A DNA stretch of 64,000 bases, taken from Oscillospiraceae bacterium. Lineage in GTDB: Bacteria; Bacillota; Clostridia; Oscillospirales; Acutalibacteraceae. The stretch is from the NCBI GenBank assembly GCA_902780565.1, contig CACZGD010000006.1, positions 1-64,000 on the forward strand, given 5' to 3'. How positions within the stretch are numbered: the stretch's first letter is position 1; the number at the start of each line of letters is the position of its first letter. Position numbers and translations under genes: made by a program. Shown here piece by piece: positions 25,499 through 34,557 of the stretch. The notes under the pieces are model-generated. The model saw only the letters and a list, made by a program, of their open reading frames with translations, was not told where the DNA came from and made no database searches.

Positions 25499-26449
25499 AT
25501 GTTTCAGAGAAAAAGAGCGCTTGCAATTTTGCTTTGCTTTGCACTGTTATTCGGGATTTCAGGCTGCGTGAAATATCAGACGAATTATATCGAGGTTAAT
25601 GGATACAGCAATGTGAACGTCTCCTCAACGGCGAATCAGGCGGTGCCTTCATCCAGCAATACATATACGCCGTCCTCAAGTGTCGTCTCCACCTCCGGCG
25701 CACCTGTTTCTGAGAGCTCCACGCTGCCTCCGATCGCTTCAACCACGGCGCCGAGCGTTCCCGGGTCCTCTTCTTCCGCTCCAACGTCAGATCCCTCTGC
25801 GGCTGCAGGCACGCCGGAATCCTGGTCCAAGGAACAGATCATCACGTTCCTCGGCAACGCGGTCAACAAAACCAAGGGATATATGAATGATATCGTCGTC
25901 AAGCATACCGAAAGCTTTGACCTCAACATTGAAGAGATCAAGCCGAACCTCGGCCCGCTGAAGTCTTTGGCGCAATCGATCATCAACGGCGTCCTGAAGC
26001 CGACGGACGATACTGTTACCTTTTCCGGCGGTAAAGGCGTAATCGGCGAAGGGGAGACGGTTCCGCTGCTTCTGCCGAAGCGTCAGGGCTTTGACCTCCC
26101 GGCAGCCGGCGCGGCAACGGCGACCGCGCGGCAGGATGGCACAAGCGTCATTATTGACGTGACGCTTGTCAGTGAGGACGCAACGCTTGACCGTCATCCC
26201 GTTTACAATGCAGGGGCGACAGGTTATCTCGATGCCGGTGACGTGGATCTTTCCATGCTTACGCTTGAGACTTTTGATGTCACCTACATCGGCTCCACCA
26301 TTCATGCCGTCGTCAACGCGGACGGTTACGTCTCCTATGCGGATTATCATATGCCTGTTAAGATCTACGCGGCAGGCAAGGCGTTGGGGTTCGGCGGTTC
26401 CTTCCGCTGCTCCGCCGAACAGCAGGAGCAATGGACGCTCAACTGGTGA
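25499..26449 (+). CDS. Secreted lipoprotein of unknown function
   Basis: 316 residues from ATG 25499 (GGGGG upstream; an earlier in-frame ATG at 25457 falls in the promoter). The lipoprotein signal ends in FGISGC (Cys ~21), followed by a ~70-residue Ser/Thr/Pro-rich linker, then a soluble domain beginning near residue 100 (WSKEQIITFLGNAVNKTKG). The linker and lipobox indicate a surface-anchored protein. I do not recognise the domain. It stands alone between its own promoter and a terminator. Confidence 0.8.
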   Translation: MFQRKRALAILLCFALLFGISGCVKYQTNYIEVNGYSNVNVSSTANQAVPSSSNTYTPSSSVVSTSGAPVSESSTLPPIASTTAPSVPGSSSSAPTSDPSAAAGTPESWSKEQIITFLGNAVNKTKGYMNDIVVKHTESFDLNIEEIKPNLGPLKSLAQSIINGVLKPTDDTVTFSGGKGVIGEGETVPLLLPKRQGFDLPAAGAATATARQDGTSVIIDVTLVSEDATLDRHPVYNAGATGYLDAGDVDLSMLTLETFDVTYIGSTIHAVVNADGYVSYADYHMPVKIYAAGKALGFGGSFRCSAEQQEQWTLNW

Positions 26450-26466
26450 GGAAAATGCAAAAAATC

Positions 26467-26503
26467 GGTCCGAGGCTTTTCGCTTCGGACCTGTTCTTTT
26501 TTT
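26467..26503 (+). terminator. Intrinsic terminator after the lipoprotein gene
   Basis: 10-base stem GGTCCGAGGC (26467-26476) with GCTTCGGACC (26482-26491, one G-U pair), loop TTTTC, then TGTTCTTTTTTT. Confidence 0.85.
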
Positions 26504-26960
26504 ATTCGGTTGCATCTTCTTCAAAGAAACAGATATACGGACGGATCTTTTCGAGAATGCCGTCGCCGATCCCTTTGACCCGTTTGAGGTCCTCCGGCGT
26601 CGTGTAAGGTCCGTTCTCATCGCGATACTCTATGATTGCTTTCGCTTTCGCTTCTCCAATCCCCGGAAGCTTCGTCAATTCAGAAAGAGAGGCGGTATTG
26701 ACGTTGACGGCAGTAGATTCACCCTCCTGCGTGATTTCTGCAGCTCTCACATCCGGATTCTCATCGCGAACGATCGTTTCATAGAATGCCGTCTGTTTTT
26801 CGGCTTGCTTCCCGATAAAGCGGATCCCGACCAAAACGCATGTTACAATAAGAAGCAGAACGGACATGGCGATAAAAGCGAATTTGAAATTCCGGTCTTC
26901 TTTTTGCGTCGTTTGCATGTTGTCATTCGGCGCCGGTTCCTGTTTTTCTGTATTTGACAT
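26502..26960 (-). CDS. ComEA-like helix-hairpin-helix protein
   Basis: 152 residues. One N-terminal membrane segment (residues ~27-48), a short linker, then a tandem helix-hairpin-helix: VNVNTASLSELTKLPGIGEA and KRVKGIGDGILEKIRPYI. This is the DNA-binding half of ComEA, which receives DNA during competence. The SLBB domain usually found between anchor and HhH is absent, so this is a short form. No comEC or comEB lies nearby. A competence role is inferred from the family only. Confidence 0.8.
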   Translation of the reverse strand: MSNTEKQEPAPNDNMQTTQKEDRNFKFAFIAMSVLLLIVTCVLVGIRFIGKQAEKQTAFYETIVRDENPDVRAAEITQEGESTAVNVNTASLSELTKLPGIGEAKAKAIIEYRDENGPYTTPEDLKRVKGIGDGILEKIRPYICFFEEDATE

Positions 26961-27040
26961 AAACTCACTCCGGTATGTTTTTTTGTATAAGCGTTCCCAG
27001 ATCGGCGCATACTAACAAAGGATCGAAAGAGGTGAGAGAA

Positions 27041-27256
27041 ATGTTAGACAGGATCGCACTGATATTAACGGTGATCGGCGCACTGAACTGGGGCGCGATC
27101 GGCTTGTTCCAGGTCGATCTCGTGGCCTGGATCTTCGGCGGGCAATCCGCTGTCGTCAGCAGGATCATATACACGATCGTTGCTCTTGCGGGCATCTGGT
27201 GTATCTCGCTGCTGTTCCGCCACAACGAAGTACTTGTTTCAAACGAGGACAAGTAA
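27041..27256 (+). CDS. DUF378 membrane protein
   Basis: 71 residues with two membrane helices. LDRIALILTVIGALNWGAIG and VSRIIYTIVALAGIW are characteristic of the DUF378 (YuzA-like) family, whose function is unknown. ATG 27041 follows GAGGTGAG; the in-frame ATG at 26975 has no site and is not used. A terminator follows. Confidence 0.85.
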   Translation: MLDRIALILTVIGALNWGAIGLFQVDLVAWIFGGQSAVVSRIIYTIVALAGIWCISLLFRHNEVLVSNEDK

Positions 27257-27263
27257 CAAGACA

Positions 27264-27296
27264 AACCGGAGACTGTCGATCTCCGGTTGTTTGTTT
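27264..27296. terminator. Terminator between DUF378 gene and metK
   Basis: 9-base stem AACCGGAGA (27264-27272) with TCTCCGGTT (27280-27288), loop CTGTCGA, then GTTTGTTT rightward. It may also serve the convergent metK. Confidence 0.7.
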
Positions 27297-28476
27297 ATTG
27301 CAGGGCAGAAAGCAGCGCGTCAACCTTGTCCGTCTTTTCCCAGGAAACATTCAGATCCGTTCTGCCGATGTGTCCGTAAGCGGCAACCGCATGATAGATC
27401 GGACGTCTGAGATCCAGCGCTTTGATGATAGCCGCGGGACGCAGATCGAAAACCTGATCGACTGCCTTCGCAAGACGATCGCTGTCAACTTTTCCCGTGC
27501 CAAAGGTATCGATCAGAATGGAAACGGGCTTTGCGACGCCGATCGCGTAAGCGAGCTCGACCTGGCATTTATCGGCAAGGCCTGCCGCTACAATATTCTT
27601 TGCAACGTATCTTGCCGCATAGGCAGCGGAACGGTCGACCTTGGTCGGATCCTTGCCGGAGAAGGCGCCGCCGCCGTGGCTGGCGTACCCGCCGTATGTA
27701 TCAACGATGATCTTTCTGCCGGTCAGACCGCTGTCGCCAACAGGACCGCCGATGACAAAGCGACCGGTCGGATTGATCAGAAATCTGGTATTCTCGTCCA
27801 GAAGCTCCGCCGGGATCGTGGGCTTGATCACATAGTCGATCATATCCTTGCGGATCGTTTCCAGGGAAACGTCCTCCTTATGCTGCGTCGAAAGTACAAC
27901 GGTGTCCACTCGAACGGGTGTGTTGTCCTCATATTCAACGGTGACTTGCGTTTTTCCGTCAGGACGGAGATAGGGAAGCGTACCGTCCTTGCGAACGGCG
28001 GAAAGCTTTTTGGAAAGCCTGTGCGCAAGGGAGATCGGCAGCGGCATCAGCTCTGGCGTTTCATTGCAGGCGTAACCGAACATCATGCCCTGATCGCCGG
28101 CGCCGTTGAGATTCAGCTCGTCCTCCTGCCCGTTTTTCAGTTCAAGGGAGGCGCTGACGCCCATGGAGATGTCGGGGGATTGCTTGTCTATCGTACACAG
28201 CACGGCGCAGGAATTGCCGTCAAAGCCCGCTTCGGGATTATCGTAACCGGTGTCGCAGATCGCTTTACGGACGATTGCGGGGATATCTACGTTTGCTTTT
28301 GTGGTGATCTCACCCATAACAAGCGCCATGCCGGTCGTACAAATGGACTCACAGGCAACGCGGGAAAGCGGATCCTGTTCCAGCATCGCGTCCAGGATCG
28401 CATCGGAGATCTGATCGCAGATCTTATCGGGATGTCCCTCGGTGACTGACTCAGAAGTAAAATAGTGTTTTGCCAT
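27295..28476 (-). CDS. metK: S-adenosylmethionine synthetase
   Basis: 393 residues from the ATG at 28476, which has GGAGGA 4 bases upstream; the longer open frame runs into the riboswitch terminator. [43 protein letters not shown] and [16 protein letters not shown] are MetK signatures. It makes S-adenosylmethionine from methionine and ATP. The 5' leader carries a SAM-I riboswitch with terminator, so the enzyme is shut off by its own product. Confidence 0.97.
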   Translation of the reverse strand: MAKHYFTSESVTEGHPDKICDQISDAILDAMLEQDPLSRVACESICTTGMALVMGEITTKANVDIPAIVRKAICDTGYDNPEAGFDGNSCAVLCTIDKQSPDISMGVSASLELKNGQEDELNLNGAGDQGMMFGYACNETPELMPLPISLAHRLSKKLSAVRKDGTLPYLRPDGKTQVTVEYEDNTPVRVDTVVLSTQHKEDVSLETIRKDMIDYVIKPTIPAELLDENTRFLINPTGRFVIGGPVGDSGLTGRKIIVDTYGGYASHGGGAFSGKDPTKVDRSAAYAARYVAKNIVAAGLADKCQVELAYAIGVAKPVSILIDTFGTGKVDSDRLAKAVDQVFDLRPAAIIKALDLRRPIYHAVAAYGHIGRTDLNVSWEKTDKVDALLSALQ

Positions 28477-28488
28477 GATTTCCTCCAT

Positions 28489-28515
28489 AAAAAAGCCCGC
28501 ACATAGCATGCGGGC
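28489..28515 (-). terminator. Riboswitch expression-platform terminator (metK)
   Basis: Minus strand: GCCCGCA/TGCGGGC stem (28509-28515 with 28495-28501) followed by TTTTTT (28489-28494), ending just before the GGAGGA ribosome binding site. Confidence 0.85.
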
Positions 28516-28525
28516 AGAAATTTGA

Positions 28526-28618
28526 CCTTATCTGTCGGCATAACCGTCGGATTTGGCACCTTGTATAAACAGGTTGCCGGGCTTCACAGGGCCGTTCCCT
28601 CCGCCACTCTTCATAAGG
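28526..28618 (-). promoter_or_regulatory. SAM-I (S-box) riboswitch
   Basis: On the minus strand the P1 stem CTTATGA ... GATAAG encloses the conserved core: AGAGTGGCGGAGGGA, CGGCCC, TGAAGCCCGGCAACC and AAGGTGCCAAATCC. These match the S-box consensus closely. It lies between a consensus promoter and the metK terminator. By family knowledge, SAM binding stabilises the anti-antiterminator and ends transcription before metK. Confidence 0.95.
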
Positions 28619-28634
28619 ATTATGATTTGGTCAT

Positions 28635-28663
28635 ATTATATAATATTGTGAAGATTTTGTCAA
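28635..28663 (-). promoter_or_regulatory. Consensus sigma-A promoter of metK
   Basis: Minus strand: -35 TTGACA (28658-28663), 17-base spacer, -10 TATAAT (28635-28640); transcription would begin about 10 bases before the S-box. Confidence 0.85.
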
Positions 28664-28715
28664 TAGGAAAACAGGGAAAATGTAATAATCGGACGGGATT
28701 GTGTCCTTTTTGGCG

Positions 28716-29360
28716 TCAGGCTGCCGGTTTGCGCTTCCCGTTGATCTGTTTATTCAACTGTTTGATCAGGTTGGAGAGCGGCTTATAAACAAGGATCGTA
28801 ACAACAGCGCATAATACGCCTTTCACAAGCGTAAAGGGAATGTTGAAGATCAGGAGCGATTTTGGCAGCGTATCAGAAGCGGGCAGGATCGTTTTATACA
28901 GACCAAGGATCGTATCCATGCCGCCGAACAGCTTTGCGTAAAACGGATAAACGATCCACAGATTGATTGGGAAGCTGACCGCCGCCATGGCAAAGGTCCC
29001 GCAGAAGCAGGCAAGGATAGCGCTCTTCTTTGTTTTATTCCGTTTATAAATCGCGCCGGCTGTCAGGGAAAAGACGGTGCCGAGCAGAAAATTGGCTAAC
29101 TCGCCGACGCCGGCGGTCTGCGTCGCAGGCAGATGAATCAGATTTTTCAGAAGCGCGATGAGGGCGCCGCCGAATGGACCGATGATAAACGCGCCGATCA
29201 GCTCCGGGATGTCGGAAAGATCCATTTTCAGAAAACTGGGAACAAGCGGAACAGGGAATTCGAGATACTGCAAGCCGACAGCGACTGCGGCAAGCATTGC
29301 CGTTACCGTCAGTTTTGTGATCGCGCTGTTCTGATTGATTGTCTTTGTGTTGTTTGTCAT
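28716..29360 (-). CDS. ribU: Riboflavin ECF transporter S component
   Basis: 214 residues, six membrane helices. LQYLEFPVPLVPSFLKMDLSDIPELIGAF...GPFGG is the RibU signature. The ATG at 29360 is preferred over 29366 because AGGAGG abuts the latter. RibU captures riboflavin and associates with the shared EcfA/A'/T module, not encoded here. The FMN riboswitch and terminator upstream support riboflavin as the substrate. Confidence 0.93.
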   Translation of the reverse strand: MTNNTKTINQNSAITKLTVTAMLAAVAVGLQYLEFPVPLVPSFLKMDLSDIPELIGAFIIGPFGGALIALLKNLIHLPATQTAGVGELANFLLGTVFSLTAGAIYKRNKTKKSAILACFCGTFAMAAVSFPINLWIVYPFYAKLFGGMDTILGLYKTILPASDTLPKSLLIFNIPFTLVKGVLCAVVTILVYKPLSNLIKQLNKQINGKRKPAA

Positions 29361-29393
29361 GACCATACCTCCTGGTTCTTTTGAAATCTCCAG

Positions 29394-29423
29394 AAAAAAG
29401 CCCCGCGATCAAAATCGCGGGGC
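29394..29423 (-). terminator. FMN-riboswitch terminator before ribU
   Basis: Minus strand: 10-base stem GCCCCGCGAT/ATCGCGGGGC (29414-29423 with 29400-29409), loop TTTG, then TTTTTT (29394-29399). Confidence 0.85.
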
Positions 29424-29458
29424 AAAATAATGTCGCTTGAATGACGCAATACGATATT

Positions 29459-29565
29459 ATCTTCTCCCATCCGGACTATACCGTCGGTTTCGGAATTTCA
29501 CCGAATCAACCAAAAAGGCTTGCGGACTATACCGCCGGTGGGGAATTGCACCCCGCCCCGAAGAT
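29459..29565 (-). promoter_or_regulatory. FMN riboswitch (RFN element)
   Basis: Minus strand: ATCTTCGGGGCGGGGTG, AATTCCCCACCGGCGGTATA, GTCCGC, GGTTGATTCGGTG, AAATTCCGAAACCGACGGTA and AGTCCGGATGGGAGAAGAT follow the RFN consensus in order, with the closing P1 ATCTTC/GAAGAT. FMN binding is expected to favour the downstream terminator and reduce ribU transcription. Confidence 0.95.
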
Positions 29566-29574
29566 TTCTTTAAT

Positions 29575-29602
29575 ATTGTATCATAAAGTGTTGAATTGTC
29601 AA
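29575..29602 (-). promoter_or_regulatory. Sigma-A promoter of ribU leader
   Basis: Minus strand: -35 TTGACA (29597-29602), 16-base spacer, extended -10 TGATACAAT with the hexamer at 29575-29580. Confidence 0.75.
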
Positions 29603-29619
29603 GTGATTTTCGGTATAAT
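29591..29619 (+). promoter_or_regulatory. Sigma-A promoter of the WYL regulator gene
   Basis: -35 TTGAAT (29591-29596), 17-base spacer, -10 TATAAT (29614-29619). Its -35 directly abuts the -35 of the opposing ribU promoter, so both cannot be occupied at once. Confidence 0.7.
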
Positions 29620-29648
29620 ATAAAAAAACTATTTCGGAGGGCGTTTTT

Positions 29649-30683
29649 ATGGCGGGAAAACTGAATTCCAAGCTGAAGCTCCTATATATACGCGACATCT
29701 TTCTGAAGTATTCGGACGAACAGCACGTCATCAATGCTGCGGATATCGAGGAAAGGCTCCGGAATGAATACGGGTTGGAATGTGAGCGTAAATCGATCTA
29801 CAACGACATCAATGTGCTGCTCGATTATGGGATGGATATCGTTCGTACGCGAGCCCCGAAGCACGGATATTTTTTGGCGTCCGGGGATTTTCAGATCCCT
29901 GAGATCCGTTTGCTGTCGGATGCCGTGCAGTCCGCAAAATTCATTACGCGAGGCAAAACCAAGGAGCTTGTGGAAAAGATCGAAGGCTTGACCAGCATCT
30001 ATCAGGCGGCAACACTGAAGAAACAGGTTTATATTGAAAACCGCAATAAAAGCCGGAACGAATCCGTGTATTACGTGATCGACGCGTTGGATAACGCGAT
30101 CAAGAGCGGGAAAAAAGTCCGTCTGGTGTATGCGAAACGCAGAATGGATGAGAAATATTCCGCCGTGAAGGAGTCTCGTACGCATGTGCTGAGTCCCTAT
30201 GCGCTGATCTGGGCGGATGATCACTATTATCTCGTCGCAAACAACGAGAAATACGACAACCTGATGCATCTGCGGATTGACCGGATTTCCGCTGTGGAGG
30301 TTCTGAAGGACAACGCGCGGCGGATGAGCGAGGTTTCGCCCTATCGAAACTATTTTGATTCTGCGGACTATGCGACAAAGCATTTCAATATGTTCAGCGG
30401 GCGGTTGGAAACGGTCGAATTGATGTGCGATAATGAGATCCTTGAGCCTATGTTGGATCGCTTCGGTGAACGCGTGAATACCCGGTTCTTTGACGACGAG
30501 CATTTCCTTCTGCGCACAGAAGTTGCGATCAATAAAGGCGTGGCGTCCTGGATCATGCAGTTTGGCAAGCAGATCACCGTCCACTTTCCGGAGGAACTGC
30601 GGGACATGGTCAGGAATCAGGCGAACGATATCGTAAAGCTGTACGAGAAACCGGCGGCAGAAATAACGGGAAAGGATGAATAA
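29649..30683 (+). CDS. WYL-domain transcriptional regulator
   Basis: 344 residues. An N-terminal winged helix (LYIRDIFLKYSDEQHVINAADIEERL) is followed by a WYL domain (HVLSPYALIWADDHYYLVANNEKYDNLMHLRIDRI split by the usual conserved residues) and a C-terminal WCX region. WYL regulators sense nucleic acid or small ligands; most act locally. TTTCGGAGGGCG supplies the ribosome binding site. It is followed after one base by the beta-galactosidase gene, which it may control. Confidence 0.85.
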   Translation: MAGKLNSKLKLLYIRDIFLKYSDEQHVINAADIEERLRNEYGLECERKSIYNDINVLLDYGMDIVRTRAPKHGYFLASGDFQIPEIRLLSDAVQSAKFITRGKTKELVEKIEGLTSIYQAATLKKQVYIENRNKSRNESVYYVIDALDNAIKSGKKVRLVYAKRRMDEKYSAVKESRTHVLSPYALIWADDHYYLVANNEKYDNLMHLRIDRISAVEVLKDNARRMSEVSPYRNYFDSADYATKHFNMFSGRLETVELMCDNEILEPMLDRFGERVNTRFFDDEHFLLRTEVAINKGVASWIMQFGKQITVHFPEELRDMVRNQANDIVKLYEKPAAEITGKDE

Positions 30684-30684
30684 G

Positions 30685-32439
30685 ATGCGTGAGTTGAAAA
30701 TCGAAGGGAATCACTTTCTGTTGGACGGCAATCCGTTCCGTGTCGCGGCAGGCGCCATGCATTATTTCCGCGTTCCGCGTGAATACTGGAAGGATCGGCT
30801 ATTAAAGATCAAGGCCTGCGGTTTCAACGCTGTTGAGACCTATGTGGCATGGAACTTGCACGAGCCCACAGAAGGGGCGTTCGATTTCTCCGGGAATCTG
30901 GATCTCGGGGCATACCTTGATCTGATCCGGGAACTTGGCATGCTTGCGATCGTGCGGCCGGGGCCTTATATCTGTTCGGAATGGGAATTCGGCGGCTTCC
31001 CATGGTGGCTGCTGAAATATAACAATATTCGTCTTCGCTGCGCAGACCCGCTGTATTTGTCGAAAGTATCCGCATATTTTGCGAAGCTGATCCCGATCAT
31101 TGCGTCTCGGCAGCTTTCAAAAGACGGTCCCGTGGCGATGGTGCAGGTTGAAAACGAATACGGCAGCTACGGCAACGACAGCGAATATATCCGGGGGCTT
31201 GCGAGTATGCTGCAGGAGTACGGGATCGATTGTCTGCTGTTTACCTCGGACGGCGCAAGCGACTGGATGCTCTCCGGCGGGACTGTTCCGGAGCTTTACG
31301 CGACCTGCAACTTCGGGTCAAAGGCTGTTCAGAATTTTAAGGAGCTGCGCAAATTCCGTGACACAAACGAACCGTTGATGTGCGCCGAATACTGGAACGG
31401 CTGGTTCGATCACTGGACAGAGAACCACCATGCGCGCGATCCGGAAGACGCGGCGCGCGGACTTGCCGAGATCCTGGACTGCGATGGGAACGTCTCCGTC
31501 TATATGATGCACGGCGGCACAAATTTCGGGTTCATGAACGGCGCAAACTGTTACGATGAGTATCAGCCGACGGTGAACAGTTATGACGACGACGCGCCGA
31601 TCAATGAATATGGGGGCTTAACGCCGAAGTATTTCAAAATGAAAGAGGTACTGTCAGCGCGCGGGTTTTCTTCCGAAACTCAGATCCCGTATGAGATTCC
31701 TCGAAAAGAATATGGGATTTTTCCGTTTACGCACGTTGCCGATTTTCTGGATCAGTTGGACGTTCTGTCTGCCCCTGTCTGTTATGCAGCGCCTATGACG
31801 ATGGAGGAATTGGATCAGGGATACGGGTTCATCTGTTATCAGACGCAGATCTCAGGGCCGCGTGAAAAGCAGCAATTAATTCTGGATCCGCGCGACCGCG
31901 CCTATGTTTTTGCGGATGATAAATTCCTGGCAGTCTGTTACAGAAACGATAAGAAACAAAAGCTGGAGCTGGAGATCCCCGCCGAAGGATTAACGCTCAC
32001 GATCCTGGTTGAAAATATGGGCAGAGTCAACTACGGACCTGAGATGATTGACCGGAAGGGGCTTCTGAACGGCGTTCGTCTGGGGCAGCAATTCCTGTTC
32101 AATTGGAAGCATTATCTGTTGCCGTTAGAGAATACCGATCTGATCGAGATGCAGGAAAGCGAGACGATCAGATATCCGAAACGCCCTGTTGTGCTCGGTA
32201 TGACGCTCACGATTGAGGACCTTCCGCAGGATACGTTTATTAAGCTTCCCGGATTCAAAAAAGGCGTTATTTTTGTGAATGGCCATGTGTTATCCCGTTA
32301 TTGGGAGGTCGGCCCGCAGCATACCGCCTATCTGCCCGCATCTTTCCTGCAACAGGGCGATAACCGGATCCTTGTGTTGGAGCTGGAAGGCTTTAAGAAG
32401 GCTCAGATCGAGTTTTGCGATACCCCTGACATCGGCTGA
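30685..32439 (+). CDS. GH35 beta-galactosidase
   Basis: 584 residues. FRVAAGAMHYFRVPREYW, ETYVAWNLHEP, RPGPYICSEWEFGGFPWWLL and MVQVENEYGSYG (acid/base Glu) with MCAEYWNGWFDHW (nucleophile Glu) and MMHGGTNFGF define glycoside hydrolase family 35. No signal peptide, so it acts on imported oligosaccharides. ATG 30685 is preferred over 30676 by ribosome binding site spacing (AAAGGA, 8 bases). It is cotranscribed with the WYL regulator and ends at a terminator. No transporter is adjacent. Confidence 0.92.
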   Translation: MRELKIEGNHFLLDGNPFRVAAGAMHYFRVPREYWKDRLLKIKACGFNAVETYVAWNLHEPTEGAFDFSGNLDLGAYLDLIRELGMLAIVRPGPYICSEWEFGGFPWWLLKYNNIRLRCADPLYLSKVSAYFAKLIPIIASRQLSKDGPVAMVQVENEYGSYGNDSEYIRGLASMLQEYGIDCLLFTSDGASDWMLSGGTVPELYATCNFGSKAVQNFKELRKFRDTNEPLMCAEYWNGWFDHWTENHHARDPEDAARGLAEILDCDGNVSVYMMHGGTNFGFMNGANCYDEYQPTVNSYDDDAPINEYGGLTPKYFKMKEVLSARGFSSETQIPYEIPRKEYGIFPFTHVADFLDQLDVLSAPVCYAAPMTMEELDQGYGFICYQTQISGPREKQQLILDPRDRAYVFADDKFLAVCYRNDKKQKLELEIPAEGLTLTILVENMGRVNYGPEMIDRKGLLNGVRLGQQFLFNWKHYLLPLENTDLIEMQESETIRYPKRPVVLGMTLTIEDLPQDTFIKLPGFKKGVIFVNGHVLSRYWEVGPQHTAYLPASFLQQGDNRILVLELEGFKKAQIEFCDTPDIG

Positions 32440-32460
32440 AGCTACATAAACTGAATACAA

Positions 32461-32492
32461 AAAGGACCGCTTCTTCTCAGAAACGGTCCTTT
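32461..32492. terminator. Bidirectional terminator between GH35 and parvulin genes
   Basis: 9-base stem AAAGGACCG (32461-32469) with CGGTCCTTT (32484-32492), with inner TTCT/AGAA pairs, T-rich on both outward sides. Confidence 0.8.
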
Positions 32493-32505
32493 GTTTTCAG
32501 GAAAA

Positions 32506-34446
32506 TCAGGAAGCGGTGCTGTAGCGGGATACCAGCTTTTCAACAGCCGCAAGACCGGACTTCTTAGCCCAACTGATGCAAAGAGAATCCTTTGCGGTAC
32601 CTTCGTAATTCGCCTTCGCGGATTCCTCAGCGGTCTCCTGGATCTCCTTTGCGAGTGCCTCACGGACAGTAACCTTCCATTCGGGCTCTTCCTGACGCCC
32701 GACGAAATACATGATGTGATAACCGTAATTCGTCTTGACGATCCCGGTGTCGCCGACCTGACGGCTGCTGTCATAGATCCAGTTCTCAAAGGGCTTAACC
32801 ATCTGTCCCTTCGGAACGTCAGTATAAAGACCGCCGCCGCTGGTGTTCTCCCCGACGGAACCGGTATCGTTGCTGTATTCTTCCGCAAGCGCTGCAAACG
32901 CGTCTTCTGTCTGCGTGCCGGCTTTGTATTCGTCGTAAATGCTCTTGGCCTTTTCGTAAGCTTTCAGAATGACTTCCGCAGAGTACGTAGTGCCCTCATT
33001 GGAGATCTTTTCGCCGTCTTCAGCCGTTAGCTCTTCCACTTCGGTAGACTCGGTATTCGCTTCCGCATCAGCCTGCTTGAGCTCCGCGGCGATGGACTCG
33101 AAGGAGACGAGGATATGTCTCGCGCTGACAAGCGGGCTTTCCTCACGATATGCGGTGTTCTTGATCATGATCACGAACACGTAGTTATCGTTCTTGCAGA
33201 CGCGCTTATCGCCGACCTTTCTCGCGCTGTCAAACAGCCAGTTGGCAAGCTCTTCGTCAAAGTTCGTTTTGATCGTATTGTATTTGACGCCGACCTGAAG
33301 GGTATTGTCGGGATCCTTGAAGGTTTCCTTGTCCTTTTCCGCGGCATACTCTTCCGCAAGCGCAATGAACGAATCCTCGTCGGTCACTCTGGCGAGCATT
33401 TCGTTTGCAAGGATCTCCTGACGGGACATGCCTTCTGTAGACGCGGGCTCCGAGGACGCTGCATCCTCAGAAGAGGGTTCCTCAGAAGCGGGCTCTTCGG
33501 ATGCGGGCTCTTCGGAAACGTTTTCTTCGGAGGTAGCCTCTTCGGACGCTGCTTCCTCGGAGGATGCCTCTTCACTGGAAGCTTCTTCCGAATTCGCTTC
33601 TTCGGAGGTATTCTCCTGTTCGGATGCGGGTTCGGTGGAAGCGGGCGTGGTTGCATCCGCGTCTTCGCCGATCGGCAGACCGAACAGTCTGATATCCACG
33701 GCGGTATAGAGCTTGGAATCCTTGCTGAATGCTTCCTCAATAGCGGCGTCAGTGATCTCGCCTGCGGTGTCGCTTTCCATCTTGGCCTTATACTGATCCG
33801 CGAGATACTGCTCTTCCAGCACCTTGCGGAGCAGCTTTCTGTTCATGCCCTTACCGTAGATCTCACCGATATAGTTATCGGGAGACATGTTGTTCTGCGT
33901 TTTCGCATTGGTCTCAAATTCCGCAATCAGATCGTTGATCGCCTTGACGTTTTCTTCGCTGAGCGTCATTTCATTCTCTTTTGCAAGACCGATATAATAC
34001 TGCTGTTCCTCAAGAGAGGACACAACACGCTTTTGGAAAACCTGGTCAAAGGTCTCTTCGCCGCTCATCTGATCGGCGGGACTCTTGGTATAATCAAAGC
34101 CGGTCAGATTAAAGCCGTAGCTCTCCTGCATGGTGCTGGCCTGCTGCGCGTATGTCTGATAGACGTTGGAATAATAGTAGTCATATTCAGCAACGGAATA
34201 CGTTCTGCTCCCGACCTTCAGCGCCGGCAGAAGTCTCTGAGGGACGCCGAACTCATACAGACCGAAAATAATAAGGCCGACCACCGCAAGGCAGGCAAGC
34301 ACTTTGATCACGGTTGCGATCACGTCTGTGGAGTCATGCTTTTTCTTCGATTTCTGTTTTGCGGCTTTTGCAAGTCTCTTTTTTCTTTCGGCGCGATATT
34401 CGTTCTCCGCGTTGCGTGCGGCGCGCTCGGTTTTTTCATTTGCCAT
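32506..34446 (-). CDS. Membrane-anchored parvulin-type peptidylprolyl isomerase
   Basis: 646 residues from the ATG at 34446 (GGAAGGTG 8 bases upstream; the longer open frame covers the promoter). A basic cytoplasmic N-terminus and one membrane segment (~45-65) precede a SurA/PrsA-like helical region. A low-complexity Ser-Glu-Glu repeat linker (plus 33430-33640, residues ~270-340) follows. Two rotamase-like segments come next, the second clear: SARHILVSFESI...EYSNDTGSVGENTSGGGLYT and YGYHIMYFVGR. It probably helps fold exported proteins outside the membrane. The gene is unusually long for the family because of the linker. Confidence 0.8.
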   Translation of the reverse strand: MANEKTERAARNAENEYRAERKKRLAKAAKQKSKKKHDSTDVIATVIKVLACLAVVGLIIFGLYEFGVPQRLLPALKVGSRTYSVAEYDYYYSNVYQTYAQQASTMQESYGFNLTGFDYTKSPADQMSGEETFDQVFQKRVVSSLEEQQYYIGLAKENEMTLSEENVKAINDLIAEFETNAKTQNNMSPDNYIGEIYGKGMNRKLLRKVLEEQYLADQYKAKMESDTAGEITDAAIEEAFSKDSKLYTAVDIRLFGLPIGEDADATTPASTEPASEQENTSEEANSEEASSEEASSEEAASEEATSEENVSEEPASEEPASEEPSSEDAASSEPASTEGMSRQEILANEMLARVTDEDSFIALAEEYAAEKDKETFKDPDNTLQVGVKYNTIKTNFDEELANWLFDSARKVGDKRVCKNDNYVFVIMIKNTAYREESPLVSARHILVSFESIAAELKQADAEANTESTEVEELTAEDGEKISNEGTTYSAEVILKAYEKAKSIYDEYKAGTQTEDAFAALAEEYSNDTGSVGENTSGGGLYTDVPKGQMVKPFENWIYDSSRQVGDTGIVKTNYGYHIMYFVGRQEEPEWKVTVREALAKEIQETAEESAKANYEGTAKDSLCISWAKKSGLAAVEKLVSRYSTAS

Positions 34447-34498
34447 ATTAAAGCACCTTCCATACGAAAATAGTGGATATGACATCACACGTTCTATC

Positions 34499-34527
34499 AT
34501 TATAATATAGAATGTGAAAAAGTACAA
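34499..34527 (-). promoter_or_regulatory. Sigma-A promoter of the parvulin gene
   Basis: Minus strand: -35 TTGTAC (34522-34527), 17-base spacer, -10 TATAAT (34499-34504). Confidence 0.65.
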
Positions 34528-34557
34528 GTGTAATTTTAAATTTTTTTCAATATTTTG

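Noticed and set aside
27199..28449. 416-codon open frame on the + strand opposite metK
   Set aside because: MetK is unmistakable on the other strand and has a riboswitch and ribosome binding site.
33115..34473. 452-codon open frame on the + strand
   Set aside because: It is antisense to the parvulin; Gly/Phe-rich low complexity mirrors the Ser-Glu repeat of the real gene.
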